Source: Ruegeria sp. EL01 (lineage in GTDB: Bacteria > Pseudomonadota > Alphaproteobacteria > Rhodobacterales > Rhodobacteraceae). From it: a stretch of DNA of 64,000 nucleotides. The stretch lies in assembly GCF_900313035.1 (NCBI RefSeq), contig NZ_OMPS01000033.1, forward strand, positions 1 through 64,000. The letters are read 5' to 3'. Under the pieces are notes generated by a model. It had not been told where the DNA came from and did no database searches. It worked only from the letters and a program-made list of their open reading frames with translations. Below, piece by piece: positions 17,731 to 26,535 of the stretch. The translations under genes and the position numbers were made by a program. The stretch's first letter is position 1, and each line of letters opens with the position of its first letter.

Positions 17731-18780
17731 TCACGACCGGCCGTCAACGAAGCGCGACCGGTGGCTTGTGATCGAAGCCGCAGGTGAGGTTGATCCCCGG
17801 ACAATCAGCTTGGATTCGATTTTACGGGCTACCCTTGCACCCCCCGGATTCTGCAATCGATGGGTCAGCGCCTGTGCCGCCAATCGTCCAAGTTCGCTTT
17901 TGGGAACATCCACAGTGGTCAGGCCGGGGTGCCACAGTTCGGCCTCTGACACATTATCGCACCCGGTCACCGCGATGTCGCGGCCGGGCGCCAGACCCGC
18001 TTCCTGCAAGGCAAGGAATACTCCAAATGCCAGCGTGTCGTTGTGACAGGTCACGGCGGTCAGGGCCTTGTCGGTTTGCAGCAGGTGGTGCATGGCTTTG
18101 TATCCGGCCTCACGCGTGCCGACGCATTCCACAAGTCGACCGGGTTCATGTGGGATTTGCTCCTCGTGAAGCGCGCCAAGATAGGCCCGCACCCTGTCGC
18201 GTGACGTTGATGCGCCGGGATTCGACCCGATATGTGCGATATTGCGATGCCCCAGATCGATCAGATGGCGCATTATCTTCTGCATACCGCTAAAATTGTC
18301 GCCCCCGATGAAATCGGCGTCCAGCCCCTCCAGCGACCGCGAAAACAGGATCACGCTGCTGGTCCAGGATTGCACCGTTTCAACCATGTCCGATTGCGCC
18401 CCGGCAGCCGGGCAGATCATCACCCCATCGACCGAGAATTCCCGGATTCGTGTCAGAAATTCAGACTGTACCGCAGGGTTTTCAAATGAATTTGATATGA
18501 TTGCCATATAGCCCTGACGCTCAAGCTCGGATTGTGCGCCAGCGACGACGCCGGAAAAATAGGGGCTTTCCAGGTCATTGATTGCAATCGCGATCAGACC
18601 CGATTTTTGTGACCGCAACCCGGCGGCGCGGCGGTTATAAACATATCCAACCTGACGCGCGGCTTCTTTCACGCGCTGCTTGGTCCGCTCCGGGATCGAA
18701 GCATTGTCATTCAGGACCAGCGAGACCGTCGATTTAGAGACGCCCGCGGCGCGGGCGACATCTGCAAGCGTTACGATAAT
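17731..18780 (-). CDS. LacI-family transcriptional regulator with a rare start codon
   Basis: An N-terminal LacI helix-turn-helix (VTLADVARAAGVSKSTVS, then LVLNDNASIPERTKQRVKEA) precedes a periplasmic-binding-like sensor domain (GLIAIAINDLESPYFSGVVAG; VDGVMICPAAG; FIGGDNFSGMQ; ALTAVTCHNDTLAFGVFLAL; IAVTGCDN). The HTH is encoded upstream of any ATG, GTG or TTG in this frame. The frame opens right after the TGA of the AhpD-like gene, and the only sensible starts are ATT at 18780 or ATC at 18777 behind AGGGGG. I use ATT (349 residues). It is the last gene of the leftward CoA-transferase operon, and the 29-bp operator at 23308-23336 is its probable target. The ligand is probably a sugar or a derivative. 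Confidence 0.85.
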   Translation of the reverse strand: MIVTLADVARAAGVSKSTVSLVLNDNASIPERTKQRVKEAARQVGYVYNRRAAGLRSQKSGLIAIAINDLESPYFSGVVAGAQSELERQGYMAIISNSFENPAVQSEFLTRIREFSVDGVMICPAAGAQSDMVETVQSWTSSVILFSRSLEGLDADFIGGDNFSGMQKIMRHLIDLGHRNIAHIGSNPGASTSRDRVRAYLGALHEEQIPHEPGRLVECVGTREAGYKAMHHLLQTDKALTAVTCHNDTLAFGVFLALQEAGLAPGRDIAVTGCDNVSEAELWHPGLTTVDVPKSELGRLAAQALTHRLQNPGGARVARKIESKLIVRGSTSPAASITSHRSRFVDGRS

Positions 18781-18792
18781 ACACCCCCTGTT

Positions 18793-19356
18793 TCAGACTT
18801 GACCGGTATCTGCCTTCCATTCCCGGTGCGCCGTTGCCGCATCCAGCGGAGTTTTGACGATGTGGTTCGTATAATTGGACAGTGTCTTTAATCCAACGCC
18901 AAGAACAACCTCAAGAACGGTTTGTTGCGTATAACCCGCTGCGACAATATCGGCCACATCCTGATCGGACGGCCATCCCCGCGAGGTCACGACAATCTCG
19001 GTGAACTTCCGCAACGCCTCAAGCTTGGGATCGCTCAGTTCCGTTCTGTTGCGCATGCTCTCGACAATTGACATGTCCACGCCCTGCATCTCGGCCTCGA
19101 CCGAATGCCCGGTCATGCAATAGGCGCATCCGTTCAGACGGCTGGCAGTCATGAGAACGATCTGGCGTTCGGTGTCGGACAGGTCGGTGTTCTGGAAGAA
19201 CAGCGCCGACAGACGGACATAACCTTCCAGAAGCGCGGGGGCTTCGGCCATCAGGGCAAAAAGGTTCGGAACCATGCCGAACTTCTTCTGCGTCGACTCG
19301 ATCCACGGTTTCGCGCCGTCCGGCGCGGTGTCATGGGTATGAATAATGAAACTCAT
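18793..19356 (-). CDS. Carboxymuconolactone decarboxylase/AhpD-like protein
   Basis: 187 residues, all-helical. The redox motif CAYCMTGHSVEAE (about 77-89) carries the Cys-x2-Cys and downstream His of AhpD-like alkylhydroperoxidases, preceded by LSDTERQIVLMTASRLNG. The C-terminal part has VLEVVLGVGLKTLSNYTNHI. It may reduce peroxides made by flavin enzymes of the operon, or it may be an uncharacterised thiol enzyme; both are inference. It lies 20 bp after the GMC oxidoreductase gene and 12 bp before the LacI frame. Confidence 0.85.
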   Translation of the reverse strand: MSFIIHTHDTAPDGAKPWIESTQKKFGMVPNLFALMAEAPALLEGYVRLSALFFQNTDLSDTERQIVLMTASRLNGCAYCMTGHSVEAEMQGVDMSIVESMRNRTELSDPKLEALRKFTEIVVTSRGWPSDQDVADIVAAGYTQQTVLEVVLGVGLKTLSNYTNHIVKTPLDAATAHREWKADTGQV

Positions 19357-19376
19357 CCTGTTTGTCCTTTTGTGAT

Positions 19377-20969
19377 TCAGGCGGGGATTCGATTGCCACG
19401 CACAAGATCGGCGGCTCGTTCCGCGATCATGACGGTTGGAGCATTGGTGTTTGAGCCGACAATGCTGGGCATCACGGAACTGTCGCAGACGCGCAGCCCG
19501 TCCAGACCGCGCAACCGCAGGTCCGGGCTGACAACCGCCATATCGTCGCTGCCCATCCGGCAGGTGCCCACGGGGTGGTATCCGGTACGGCCGTTCTGGC
19601 GCACATAATCTTCCAGATCGGCCCGGCTTGTGGCTTTGGCTCCGGGCTCGACCTCGGCCTTCATCACGTCGGTAAAGGCCGGTTGGCGCATGATCTCGCG
19701 GCTGACCTCAACAGCATCGATCGATCCCGCGACATCGCCGGGTTCAGCCAGATAGTTCGGGTCGAGCAGCGGTTTGTCCTGCGGGTCGGCGGAGCGCAGG
19801 CGCAAGCTGCCCCGGCTTAGCGGGCGCACGAAATAGGCGTTCAAAGTGGCGCCGACACCTGAGGAGAGGCCAGTGACCCCTGCCTCGGCGCCGACGCCGG
19901 GGAGGAAGTGAAATTGCAGATCGGGCACATCGGTGGTCTGCGAAGACCGCCAGAACGCACCGCCCTCGGCCACGTTCGAGGTCGCCGGGCCGGTGCCAAA
20001 CAACGCCCATTGAAGCCCGGCCCAAGCCATCCAGTGCGGCTTGTCATAGCGGTTCAGGGTCTCGGTATCTTTGAGCTGACAGATGATGTCGATGACAAAA
20101 TGGTCTTGCAGGGCCGAACCGACGCCGGGCAGATCGTGAACCACATTCACCCCCACATCCCGCAGGTGATCGGCAGGGCCTATGCCCGACAGCATCAGCA
20201 ACCGGGCTGACCCAAGCCCGCCTGCGCACAGAAGAACCTCGGCTTCGGCGCGGTATGTGACATCCGCCAGTTCGATCCCGGTAACGCGGCCACTTTTGAC
20301 GATCAGCCGCCGCACTTCGGCGCTGGTTCTGAGCGTCAGGTTGGGCCGCGACAACACCGGTTTCAGATATCCCCGCGCGGTGGAGCACCGCTGCCCGCTG
20401 CGGCTGGTGGTCTGATAGATGCTGGCTCCGGCCTGCTCGGCACGGTTGAAATCGGGATTGTACGGCATCCCGTATTCCTGACAGGCCTGCACAAACCGGA
20501 GCGACAGTGGGTGCGGGCTGGGCAGGTTCGAAACCGAGAGGGGGCCATCGGTTCCGTGCCAGTCGCCACTGAGGACACTATTGCCCTCGGCCCGCAAGAA
20601 ATATCTCTGAATTTCGGCAAAGGACCATCCGGGGCAGCCCTCGCTGCTGGCCCAGCGGTCATAATCCGTAGGATGCCCGCGCGTGAAGACCTGCGCGTTG
20701 ATCGAACTGCCCCCGCCCAGCACCTTGCCCTGCGCCATCGGGATCACGCGGTCTCGGGCATGGCGTTGCGGCACCGTTTCCAGACCCCATGTCAGGGGGC
20801 CGGTCGTCATTTTGGCAAATCCGGCGGGGATGTGGATATAGGGGTTGCTATCCCGCTTTCCGGCCTCGATCAGCAGCACCTCCGCTTGCGGGTTCTCGCT
20901 GAGACGGGCGGCCAGAACGCACCCAGCTGACCCACCACCGACGACGATATAATCATATGTCGTTTTCAT
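19377..20969 (-). CDS. GMC-family FAD oxidoreductase (choline/alcohol dehydrogenase-like)
   Basis: 530 residues. FAD-binding Rossmann motif VVGGGSAGCVLAARLSEN at the N-terminus, GKVLGGGSSINAQVFTRG (about 86), the second GMC signature GGLGSARLLMLSGIGP (about 250), and the C-terminal catalytic His in GYHPVGTCRMGSDDMAV with SVMPSIVGSNTNAPTVMIAE. Soluble, no signal peptide. It oxidises a primary or secondary alcohol, possibly a sugar or polyol hydroxyl. It overlaps the enoyl-CoA hydratase gene by 4 bp. It closely resembles the second GMC protein at 39159-40760 (shared MAQGK/YAQG-VLGGGSSIN and MSSxQTD-type segments), so the two gene clusters look like paralogues. Confidence 0.92.
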   Translation of the reverse strand: MKTTYDYIVVGGGSAGCVLAARLSENPQAEVLLIEAGKRDSNPYIHIPAGFAKMTTGPLTWGLETVPQRHARDRVIPMAQGKVLGGGSSINAQVFTRGHPTDYDRWASSEGCPGWSFAEIQRYFLRAEGNSVLSGDWHGTDGPLSVSNLPSPHPLSLRFVQACQEYGMPYNPDFNRAEQAGASIYQTTSRSGQRCSTARGYLKPVLSRPNLTLRTSAEVRRLIVKSGRVTGIELADVTYRAEAEVLLCAGGLGSARLLMLSGIGPADHLRDVGVNVVHDLPGVGSALQDHFVIDIICQLKDTETLNRYDKPHWMAWAGLQWALFGTGPATSNVAEGGAFWRSSQTTDVPDLQFHFLPGVGAEAGVTGLSSGVGATLNAYFVRPLSRGSLRLRSADPQDKPLLDPNYLAEPGDVAGSIDAVEVSREIMRQPAFTDVMKAEVEPGAKATSRADLEDYVRQNGRTGYHPVGTCRMGSDDMAVVSPDLRLRGLDGLRVCDSSVMPSIVGSNTNAPTVMIAERAADLVRGNRIPA

Positions 20970-21751
20970 TCTGCTGTCCCTCCGCCGAAATCCGGTTTGC
21001 GCTTTTGCATCAGGGCAGCAAGCCCTTCGCGGCCATCATCGCTGAACCTGCTGGCGGTTCCGGCGATTTCATGCACCGCATGTGCGCCCGAAGGACCATC
21101 CCCGAGCGCCCGAAACATCTGCTTTGCCGCCATCATCGCTGTGCCGCTTTGCTTTGCGATCGTTTTGATCAGGTCGTGCTGCACCGCTGACAGATCATCC
21201 TCGATCGCGCTGACCAGCCCCCAGTCCAGCGCGGTTTGCGCATCCAGCCGCTTGCCGGTCAGAACCATATCCTTTGCACGCCCTTGCCCGATCAGGGCCG
21301 ATAGTCGCTGAATACCCCGCATTCCGGGCACCGCCCCGATGGACAGTTCCGGCAGGTACAGACGCGCGTGGGAATGGGCGATGCGCATATCCGTTGCCAG
21401 AGCCAGTTCCAGCCCCCCGCCAATCGCGTCGCCGTTCAGCCAGGCCACCGTCAGCGAGTCGAGCATTTCGATCCGGTCGATCACCCGGTTGGTGGTGCGA
21501 ATGAACGTGCGCCCCATATCCGGCGCCGACATCTGCCCCCAATCGTCAAACGCGCCACCTGCACAGAAAAACCGATCCCCCGCGCCTTGCAGCAACACCA
21601 GCCGGATGGACCTGTCCGCCTCCAGCAGTGACAGCTTGTCTTCCAGCGCGGCCAGAACCTGCATTGTCAGGGTGTTTGCCTTCGCCGGAAAGTTCAGCGT
21701 CAGATGCCCAACCCCATCGGCACGGTCCAGAGTGACGGTGTTGCTGATCAT
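20966..21751 (-). CDS. Enoyl-CoA hydratase/isomerase (crotonase) family protein
   Basis: 261 residues with the crotonase oxyanion-hole segments RFFCAGGAFDDWG (about 62) and GDAIGGGLELALATDMRIA (about 109), followed by YLPELSIGAVPGMRGIQRL, where a catalytic Glu normally sits in ELSIG. This supports hydration or isomerisation of an acyl-CoA. It overlaps both neighbours by 4 bp, between a CoA-transferase and a GMC oxidoreductase, so its substrate is probably the CoA ester made by that transferase. Confidence 0.9.
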   Translation of the reverse strand: MISNTVTLDRADGVGHLTLNFPAKANTLTMQVLAALEDKLSLLEADRSIRLVLLQGAGDRFFCAGGAFDDWGQMSAPDMGRTFIRTTNRVIDRIEMLDSLTVAWLNGDAIGGGLELALATDMRIAHSHARLYLPELSIGAVPGMRGIQRLSALIGQGRAKDMVLTGKRLDAQTALDWGLVSAIEDDLSAVQHDLIKTIAKQSGTAMMAAKQMFRALGDGPSGAHAVHEIAGTASRFSDDGREGLAALMQKRKPDFGGGTAE

Positions 21752-23268
21752 GAGAAAACCTCTGCCGGCATCTGGCTTACGTCCCCGATGATCGGGGTGA
21801 ACCCCATATGCGCCAGCACGTCCCGTTCCAGATCGATCCCGGGTGCGATTTCCCGCAGCACGACACCTTCGGGCGTCAGGCCAAAAACGGCACGTTCGGT
21901 CACATATATGACCTCGGCCTTGCGGGTCTGCGCCTGCGCGCCCGAGAAGGTGATCGCCCGAACATGATCGACCAGTTTGCGGACGCTGCCCTCGGACCGG
22001 ATCGACAGACCGTTACCAGCCACATCGATCTGCACGCCCTTTGCATTGAACGTACCGCAAAAGACGATCTTGGGCGTATTTTGCGAGATATCGATGAACC
22101 CGCCCGGACCCACCGGACGTTTGCCCAGATGGCTGACATTGACATTCCCCTGCCCGTCCAGTTCGGCCATACCCAAAAACGTCACATCCAACCCGCCGCC
22201 GGAATAAAAATCAAACTGCGAGGTTGCCGGGATGATCGCCGAAGGGCCAGAGGCGATGCCGAATAGCGGCCCGGTCTCCATCACGCCGTTATAAATGCCC
22301 TGTTCGGCGCATAAGGCGATCCGGCGCGGGTCGATCCGGGCGAAATGCACGACCGATGCGGACACGCCAAAGCCCAGATTTACGACCCCGGCATCGGGCA
22401 TTTCAAGCGCCGCCCGTTTGGCGATGACGCGTTTGATGCCGGTGGGCGCGACCTCTTCGCTGGGCCGGCCTGCGGCGTCGCCCGAAAAGTCCGGCCGGTA
22501 TCCACCACGATAGGTCTGCGTCTGCCCGGGGCATATCGCGATGCCGTTGACCAGAACATTGGGCAATGCGACCTCACGCGCGGGCAGAGCCGTCACGGAC
22601 TTCTGAACCTGAGCATAGACCCGCCCGCCCGAATTGCGCGCGGCAAGCGCCATGGCAAATACGTCCAGATCCGCCGGTTCATGCCGTGTCGAAAGATTGC
22701 CGCTTTCATCCACGGCAGAGCCGCGCACCAGCGCGACATCGACCCGGATCGGTTTGTAGCGCAAATAGGTCTCGCCATCGATCACGCAGCGTTCGACCAG
22801 CGGCTCGTGCGTGACATCGTTCAATGCGCCGCCATTCCCGGTTTCGGGGTCAACAAATGTGCCCAGACCTGTCTTTGTGATCAGACCCGGACGCCCGGCG
22901 CCGCATTCCCTCAGCAGCAGGCCCAGAACTCCGGTCGGCAAGGTATACGCTTCGATCTGCCCGCTTTCCGCAAGACTCTGCATCCGGGGCGACCAGCTCC
23001 AATGCCCGCCGATGACGCGCTTGACCAGCCCGGCATGGGCAAGGCGGTTGGTCCCGCGCCTGTCGCCGTCACCCAGACCGAAACTGTGCACCAGCGTCAG
23101 GTCCCGGGGGTGGCCGGTTTCAAGAAACCGACGCTCAATCGCCTCTAGCAGTTCATCCGGTTCCATCAGGCCACCGCCTGATCCGGATACCGCCAGCACC
23201 GCGCCATCCGGGATGCGCCGACCAATCTGATCCGGTGTCAGCGAGATATCCGAAAGGCTGTTGGTCAT
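21748..23268 (-). CDS. Fused-subunit CoA-transferase (family I, YdiF/propionate CoA-transferase-like)
   Basis: 506 residues from ATG 23268 (an in-frame GTG and ATG lie 11 and 8 codons upstream with no better ribosome-binding site). N-terminal alpha-like half: DGAVLAVSGSGGGLMEPDEL, VKRVIGGHWSWSP and GLGTFVDPETGNGGALND. C-terminal beta-like half: VVNLGFGVSASVV and the catalytic-Glu motif CAEQGIYNGVMETGP, then QFDFYSGGGLDVTFLG. It moves CoA from acetyl- or succinyl-CoA to a carboxylic acid through a glutamyl-CoA intermediate. It is the first gene of the leftward operon and is divergent from the sugar ABC importer, so the acid probably derives from the imported compound. Confidence 0.9.
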   Translation of the reverse strand: MTNSLSDISLTPDQIGRRIPDGAVLAVSGSGGGLMEPDELLEAIERRFLETGHPRDLTLVHSFGLGDGDRRGTNRLAHAGLVKRVIGGHWSWSPRMQSLAESGQIEAYTLPTGVLGLLLRECGAGRPGLITKTGLGTFVDPETGNGGALNDVTHEPLVERCVIDGETYLRYKPIRVDVALVRGSAVDESGNLSTRHEPADLDVFAMALAARNSGGRVYAQVQKSVTALPAREVALPNVLVNGIAICPGQTQTYRGGYRPDFSGDAAGRPSEEVAPTGIKRVIAKRAALEMPDAGVVNLGFGVSASVVHFARIDPRRIALCAEQGIYNGVMETGPLFGIASGPSAIIPATSQFDFYSGGGLDVTFLGMAELDGQGNVNVSHLGKRPVGPGGFIDISQNTPKIVFCGTFNAKGVQIDVAGNGLSIRSEGSVRKLVDHVRAITFSGAQAQTRKAEVIYVTERAVFGLTPEGVVLREIAPGIDLERDVLAHMGFTPIIGDVSQMPAEVFS

Positions 23269-23307
23269 GTGATGCGCCCCAATGCGATTCATGGTCTGCA
23301 CAAAATT

Positions 23308-23336
23308 ACTAGACCGATTTAGTAAATCGATCTAGT
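23308..23336. promoter_or_regulatory. 29-bp palindrome: probable paired LacI-type operator
   Basis: The left arm ACTAGACCGATTTA (23308-23321) and right arm TAAATCGATCTAGT (23323-23336) are inverted copies with 13 of 14 matches around a single central G. It can also be read as two overlapping 16-bp CG-centred LacI-type sites, ACTAGACCGATTTAGT and AGTAAATCGATCTAGT. It sits in the divergent promoter region between the CoA-transferase operon, which ends with a LacI gene, and the ABC importer. It is the best candidate operator for that regulator. Confidence 0.75.
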
Positions 23337-23462
23337 GTCAATTTACAAGATCGAATCCCAATGCGAAAAATTTGGGAAACCCACAAAGCGTTTGCGCCGG
23401 AACCCCGCCTGCCGGGGAAGAACACCGCGCTGCGCGCCGACGACATAGGGAGGTCATTCAAA

Positions 23463-24718
23463 ATGGGCCGATTTGTTCTTACCGTTTCCGCGATGGCGGT
23501 CAGCGCCGTTGCCCTGACCGGTGCCGCGCAGGCGGAAGGTGAACTGGATATTCTGCATTGGTGGACATCGGGCGGTGAGCTTGAGGGCATCAAGCTGCTG
23601 CGCGAAAATGTCGAGGCACAAGGCATTCAATGGGTGGATGCGGCCTCGGCCGGTGGGGCGGGGTCCAACGCGCGCACCGTTTTCCGGTCACGCATTTCCG
23701 CCGGTGATCCGCCCGCCGTGATGCAGGCGCTTGGCACCGAGGTCAATGAATGGGCCGAAGAAGGTGTGCTGGGCGATCTGTCCGCCGTCGCGGCCGAGGA
23801 AGGTTGGCTTGACGTCATTCCCGGCCCGTTACAGGAATTCGTGAATATCGACGGCAAGGTGGTGTCCGTGCCTGCGGTCTGGAGCCAGATCAACTGGGTC
23901 TACGGCAACAAAGAGTTGTTTGACACACATGGCGTCACCCCGCCCACAAGCTGGGCCGAGCTTGAGGCCGCCGCCGAGACATTCCGCGCCGCGGGCGTTC
24001 TGCCCATCGCACATGGCGGTCAGCCGTGGCAGGACACCGCTGTGCTGGACGGCATTCTGGTGTCGATGGACGATCCCGAATTCTATCGCAAAATCGCGGT
24101 CGAGCAGGATGAGGACGCGCTGCGTTCGGACCAGATGAAAGAGGTTTGCGCCGGATGCGCTGGTTCAGCGAGCAGCTGGATGAGGCGTCGCCGGGCCGGG
24201 AATGGACCGACGCGCAGGCCATGGTTAAAAACGGCGAGGCCGCCATGGTATTCATGGGGGATTGGGGCAAATCATGGCAGATGACCTCGGGCGGTGTACC
24301 GGATGAGGATTTCATCTGTTTTGCGACACCGGGATCAAACGACATGTTCGTGTTTCTCGCCGATTTCTTCTTTTTCCCGCAACTGGACGATGACGCCGAC
24401 AGCGGCGCGCAGGTCGCCTTTGCCAAGGCGGTGATGGACCCGCAGTTTCAGGCCGAGTTCAACCTGCTGAAGGGCGGTCTGCCCGTGCGCACTGACGTTC
24501 CGGGCGATCGCTTTGACAGCTGCACGCAGGATTCCGTGGCACGGCTGGGCCGGGCGATCGAGCGGGATGGCCTTGTGCCGTCGCTAGGTTTTGCACATGC
24601 GGCGCGTTCCGATGTACAGGGCGTGTTCCGTGACACGATTGCGGAATACATGACCACGCCCGGGATGACCCCGGATCAGGCCATCGACCAGATCCTCGAC
24701 GATCTGGATCTGCTCTGA
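23463..24718 (+). pseudogene. Sugar ABC transporter substrate-binding protein, frameshifted
   Basis: ATG 23463 follows GGAGG. A signal peptide (MGRFVLTVSAMAVSAVALTG, then AAQA) leads into a family-1 solute-binding protein: LDILHWWTSGGELEGIKLL, IDGKVVSVPAVWSQINWVYG, GVTPPTSWAELEAAAETF. The frame shifts near 24145-24147 (GAGGTTTGCG): after DQMKEV the protein continues only in the next frame as RRMRWFSEQLDEASPG, VKNGEAAMVFMGDWGKSW and TPDQAIDQILDDLDLL. One missing T in a T-run explains it. The result is either a true mutation that kills the importer or a sequencing error; the intact downstream permeases and ATPase make the latter possible. It resembles glucose/mannose-type (GtsA-like) binding proteins. 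Confidence 0.85.
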
Positions 24719-24742
24719 CACCGGCATAAGGTCAAAACCACG

Positions 24743-25645
24743 ATGAGCGCCAGACGCACTCTTAAAACATGGGCGCAAGATCATGTATCGCAACTGGCCC
24801 TGGCGCCGACCGGCGTTCTGGCCCTTGTCTTCGTCTACGGGTTCATCCTGCTGACGATCTATTTGTCGCTCACCGACAGCCGCATCCTGCCGAGTTATAA
24901 TTTCGTCGGGTTCGAACAATGGGAGCGGCTTTGGGGTGCGCGCCGCTGGTGGACGGCGGTGAACAACCTTTTGCTGTTCGGCAGCCTGTTCATCGGCTTT
25001 GCCATTGCAATCGGTATGGCGCTGGCGGTCTTTCTGGACCAGCGCGTCCGCGCCGAGGGGGTGATCCGGACCATCTACCTCTATCCCATGGCGCTCAGCT
25101 TTATCGTTACCGGAACGGCTTGGAAATGGATGCTGAACCCCGATCTGGGAATCGAGCAGGTGTTTCAGCAATGGGGCTGGACCAGCTTTCAGTTCAACTG
25201 GCTGGTTCAGAAGGACATGGCGATTTACACGGTGGTCATCGCCGCCGTCTGGCAATCATCCGGTTTTGTCATGGCCATCTTTCTGGCGGCATTGCGTGGC
25301 ATTGATGCGTCGATCATGCAATCGGCGATGGTGGACGGGGCATCGATGTTCCGCATCTATCGCCGCATCATCCTGCCGCAACTGCGCCCGGCCATGTTCA
25401 CGGCCTTTGTCTTGCTGCTGCATATGGCGATCAAAAGCTTTGATCTGGTGATAGCGCTGACCAATGGCGGCCCCGGTAACGCCACCGACCTGCCCGCCAC
25501 CTTCATGTATACCTTCGCCTTCGAACGGTCCCGCCTGGGCATTGCTGCAGCCTCGGCCACGATGATGCTGTTCACTGTGGTCGCGATCATCGTTCCCTAT
25601 CTCTACGCCGAATTGCGTGCGCAGAACCGCGACCGGAGGGACTGA
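24743..25645 (+). CDS. Sugar ABC transporter permease (MalF/UgpA type)
   Basis: 300 residues with six hydrophobic segments, for example GVLALVFVYGFILLTIYLSL near the N-terminus. The cytoplasmic EAA-like loop reads LRGIDASIMQSAMVDGASMF, then RIYRRIILPQLRPAMFTAF. FDLVIALTNGGPGNATDLPA near the C-terminus is characteristic of carbohydrate uptake transporter family 1 permeases. It forms the heterodimeric channel with the next gene. Confidence 0.93.
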   Translation: MSARRTLKTWAQDHVSQLALAPTGVLALVFVYGFILLTIYLSLTDSRILPSYNFVGFEQWERLWGARRWWTAVNNLLLFGSLFIGFAIAIGMALAVFLDQRVRAEGVIRTIYLYPMALSFIVTGTAWKWMLNPDLGIEQVFQQWGWTSFQFNWLVQKDMAIYTVVIAAVWQSSGFVMAIFLAALRGIDASIMQSAMVDGASMFRIYRRIILPQLRPAMFTAFVLLLHMAIKSFDLVIALTNGGPGNATDLPATFMYTFAFERSRLGIAAASATMMLFTVVAIIVPYLYAELRAQNRDRRD

Positions 25646-25646
25646 G

Positions 25647-26531
25647 ATGATCGCCGAAGTTGTCACCGGTCAACAGGGGATGCTGGACCGCATCCTGCGC
25701 TGGTCGATCTATGTCATGCTCATCGGCTTTGCCATTTTCTATCTTGCACCCTTCTACGTGATGGTCGTCACCTCGCTGAAATCCATTGATGAGATCGAGA
25801 CCGGCAATCTGATGGCCCTGCCGCAAAACGTGACCGGCTATGCCTGGAATGAGGCCTGGAATGTCGCCTGTATCGGCACCGACTGCCGGGGCATGGCACC
25901 TTATCTGCTGAACTCGCTCATGGCATCGCTGCCCGCGACGATCATTCCGACGCTGATCGGGGCGGTAAACGGCTATGCCCTGTCGCTGTGGCGGTTCCGC
26001 GGGTCCGAGCTGTGTTTCGGCCTGCTGCTGTTCGGCGCATTCATCCCCTATCAGATCGTGCTGCTGCCGATGGCGCAGTTTCTGGGCGCGATGGGTTGGT
26101 CATCGTCTATATTCGGGCTGGCCTTTGTCTATTCGGTCTATGGGCTGCCGTTTACCACACTGTATTTCCGCAACTTCTTCGCCTCGTTCCCCGAGGATCT
26201 GGTCAACGCCGCGCGGGTGGACGGGATCGGGTTTTTCCGCTTTTTCTGGCGCGTCGCGTTGCCGGTGTCGGTGCCCATAATAGTGGTCAGCGTCATCTGG
26301 CAGTTCACCAACACATGGAACGATTTCCTGTTCGCGGCCTCTTACACCGATGCCAATTCGGCCACGTCGATGGTGGCGCTCAACAACTTCGTTCAGGTGG
26401 CCACCGGTGTGAAACGCTATAACGTCGACATGGCCGCAGCGATCATTACCGGCCTGCCGACAATCCTCGTATACGTCGTCGCCGGGCGATATCTTTTGCG
26501 CGGCCTCATGGCTGGCGCTGTAAAGGGTTAA
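25647..26531 (+). CDS. Carbohydrate ABC transporter permease (MalG/UgpE type)
   Basis: 294 residues from ATG 25647, which lies one base after the preceding stop and has GGAGGG at 25634-25639. It has six hydrophobic segments including MLIGFAIFYLAPFYVMVVTS, and the EAA loop FPEDLVNAARVDGIGFFRFF, then WRVALPVSVPI. The C-terminal GRYLLRGLMAGAVKG is the usual MalG-type tail. It is the second channel subunit of the importer. Confidence 0.93.
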   Translation: MIAEVVTGQQGMLDRILRWSIYVMLIGFAIFYLAPFYVMVVTSLKSIDEIETGNLMALPQNVTGYAWNEAWNVACIGTDCRGMAPYLLNSLMASLPATIIPTLIGAVNGYALSLWRFRGSELCFGLLLFGAFIPYQIVLLPMAQFLGAMGWSSSIFGLAFVYSVYGLPFTTLYFRNFFASFPEDLVNAARVDGIGFFRFFWRVALPVSVPIIVVSVIWQFTNTWNDFLFAASYTDANSATSMVALNNFVQVATGVKRYNVDMAAAIITGLPTILVYVVAGRYLLRGLMAGAVKG

Positions 26532-26535
26532 AGAT

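Noticed and set aside
17731..18672. LacI gene starting at GTG 18672
   Set aside because: That start would remove the whole helix-turn-helix, which is clearly encoded upstream in the same frame.
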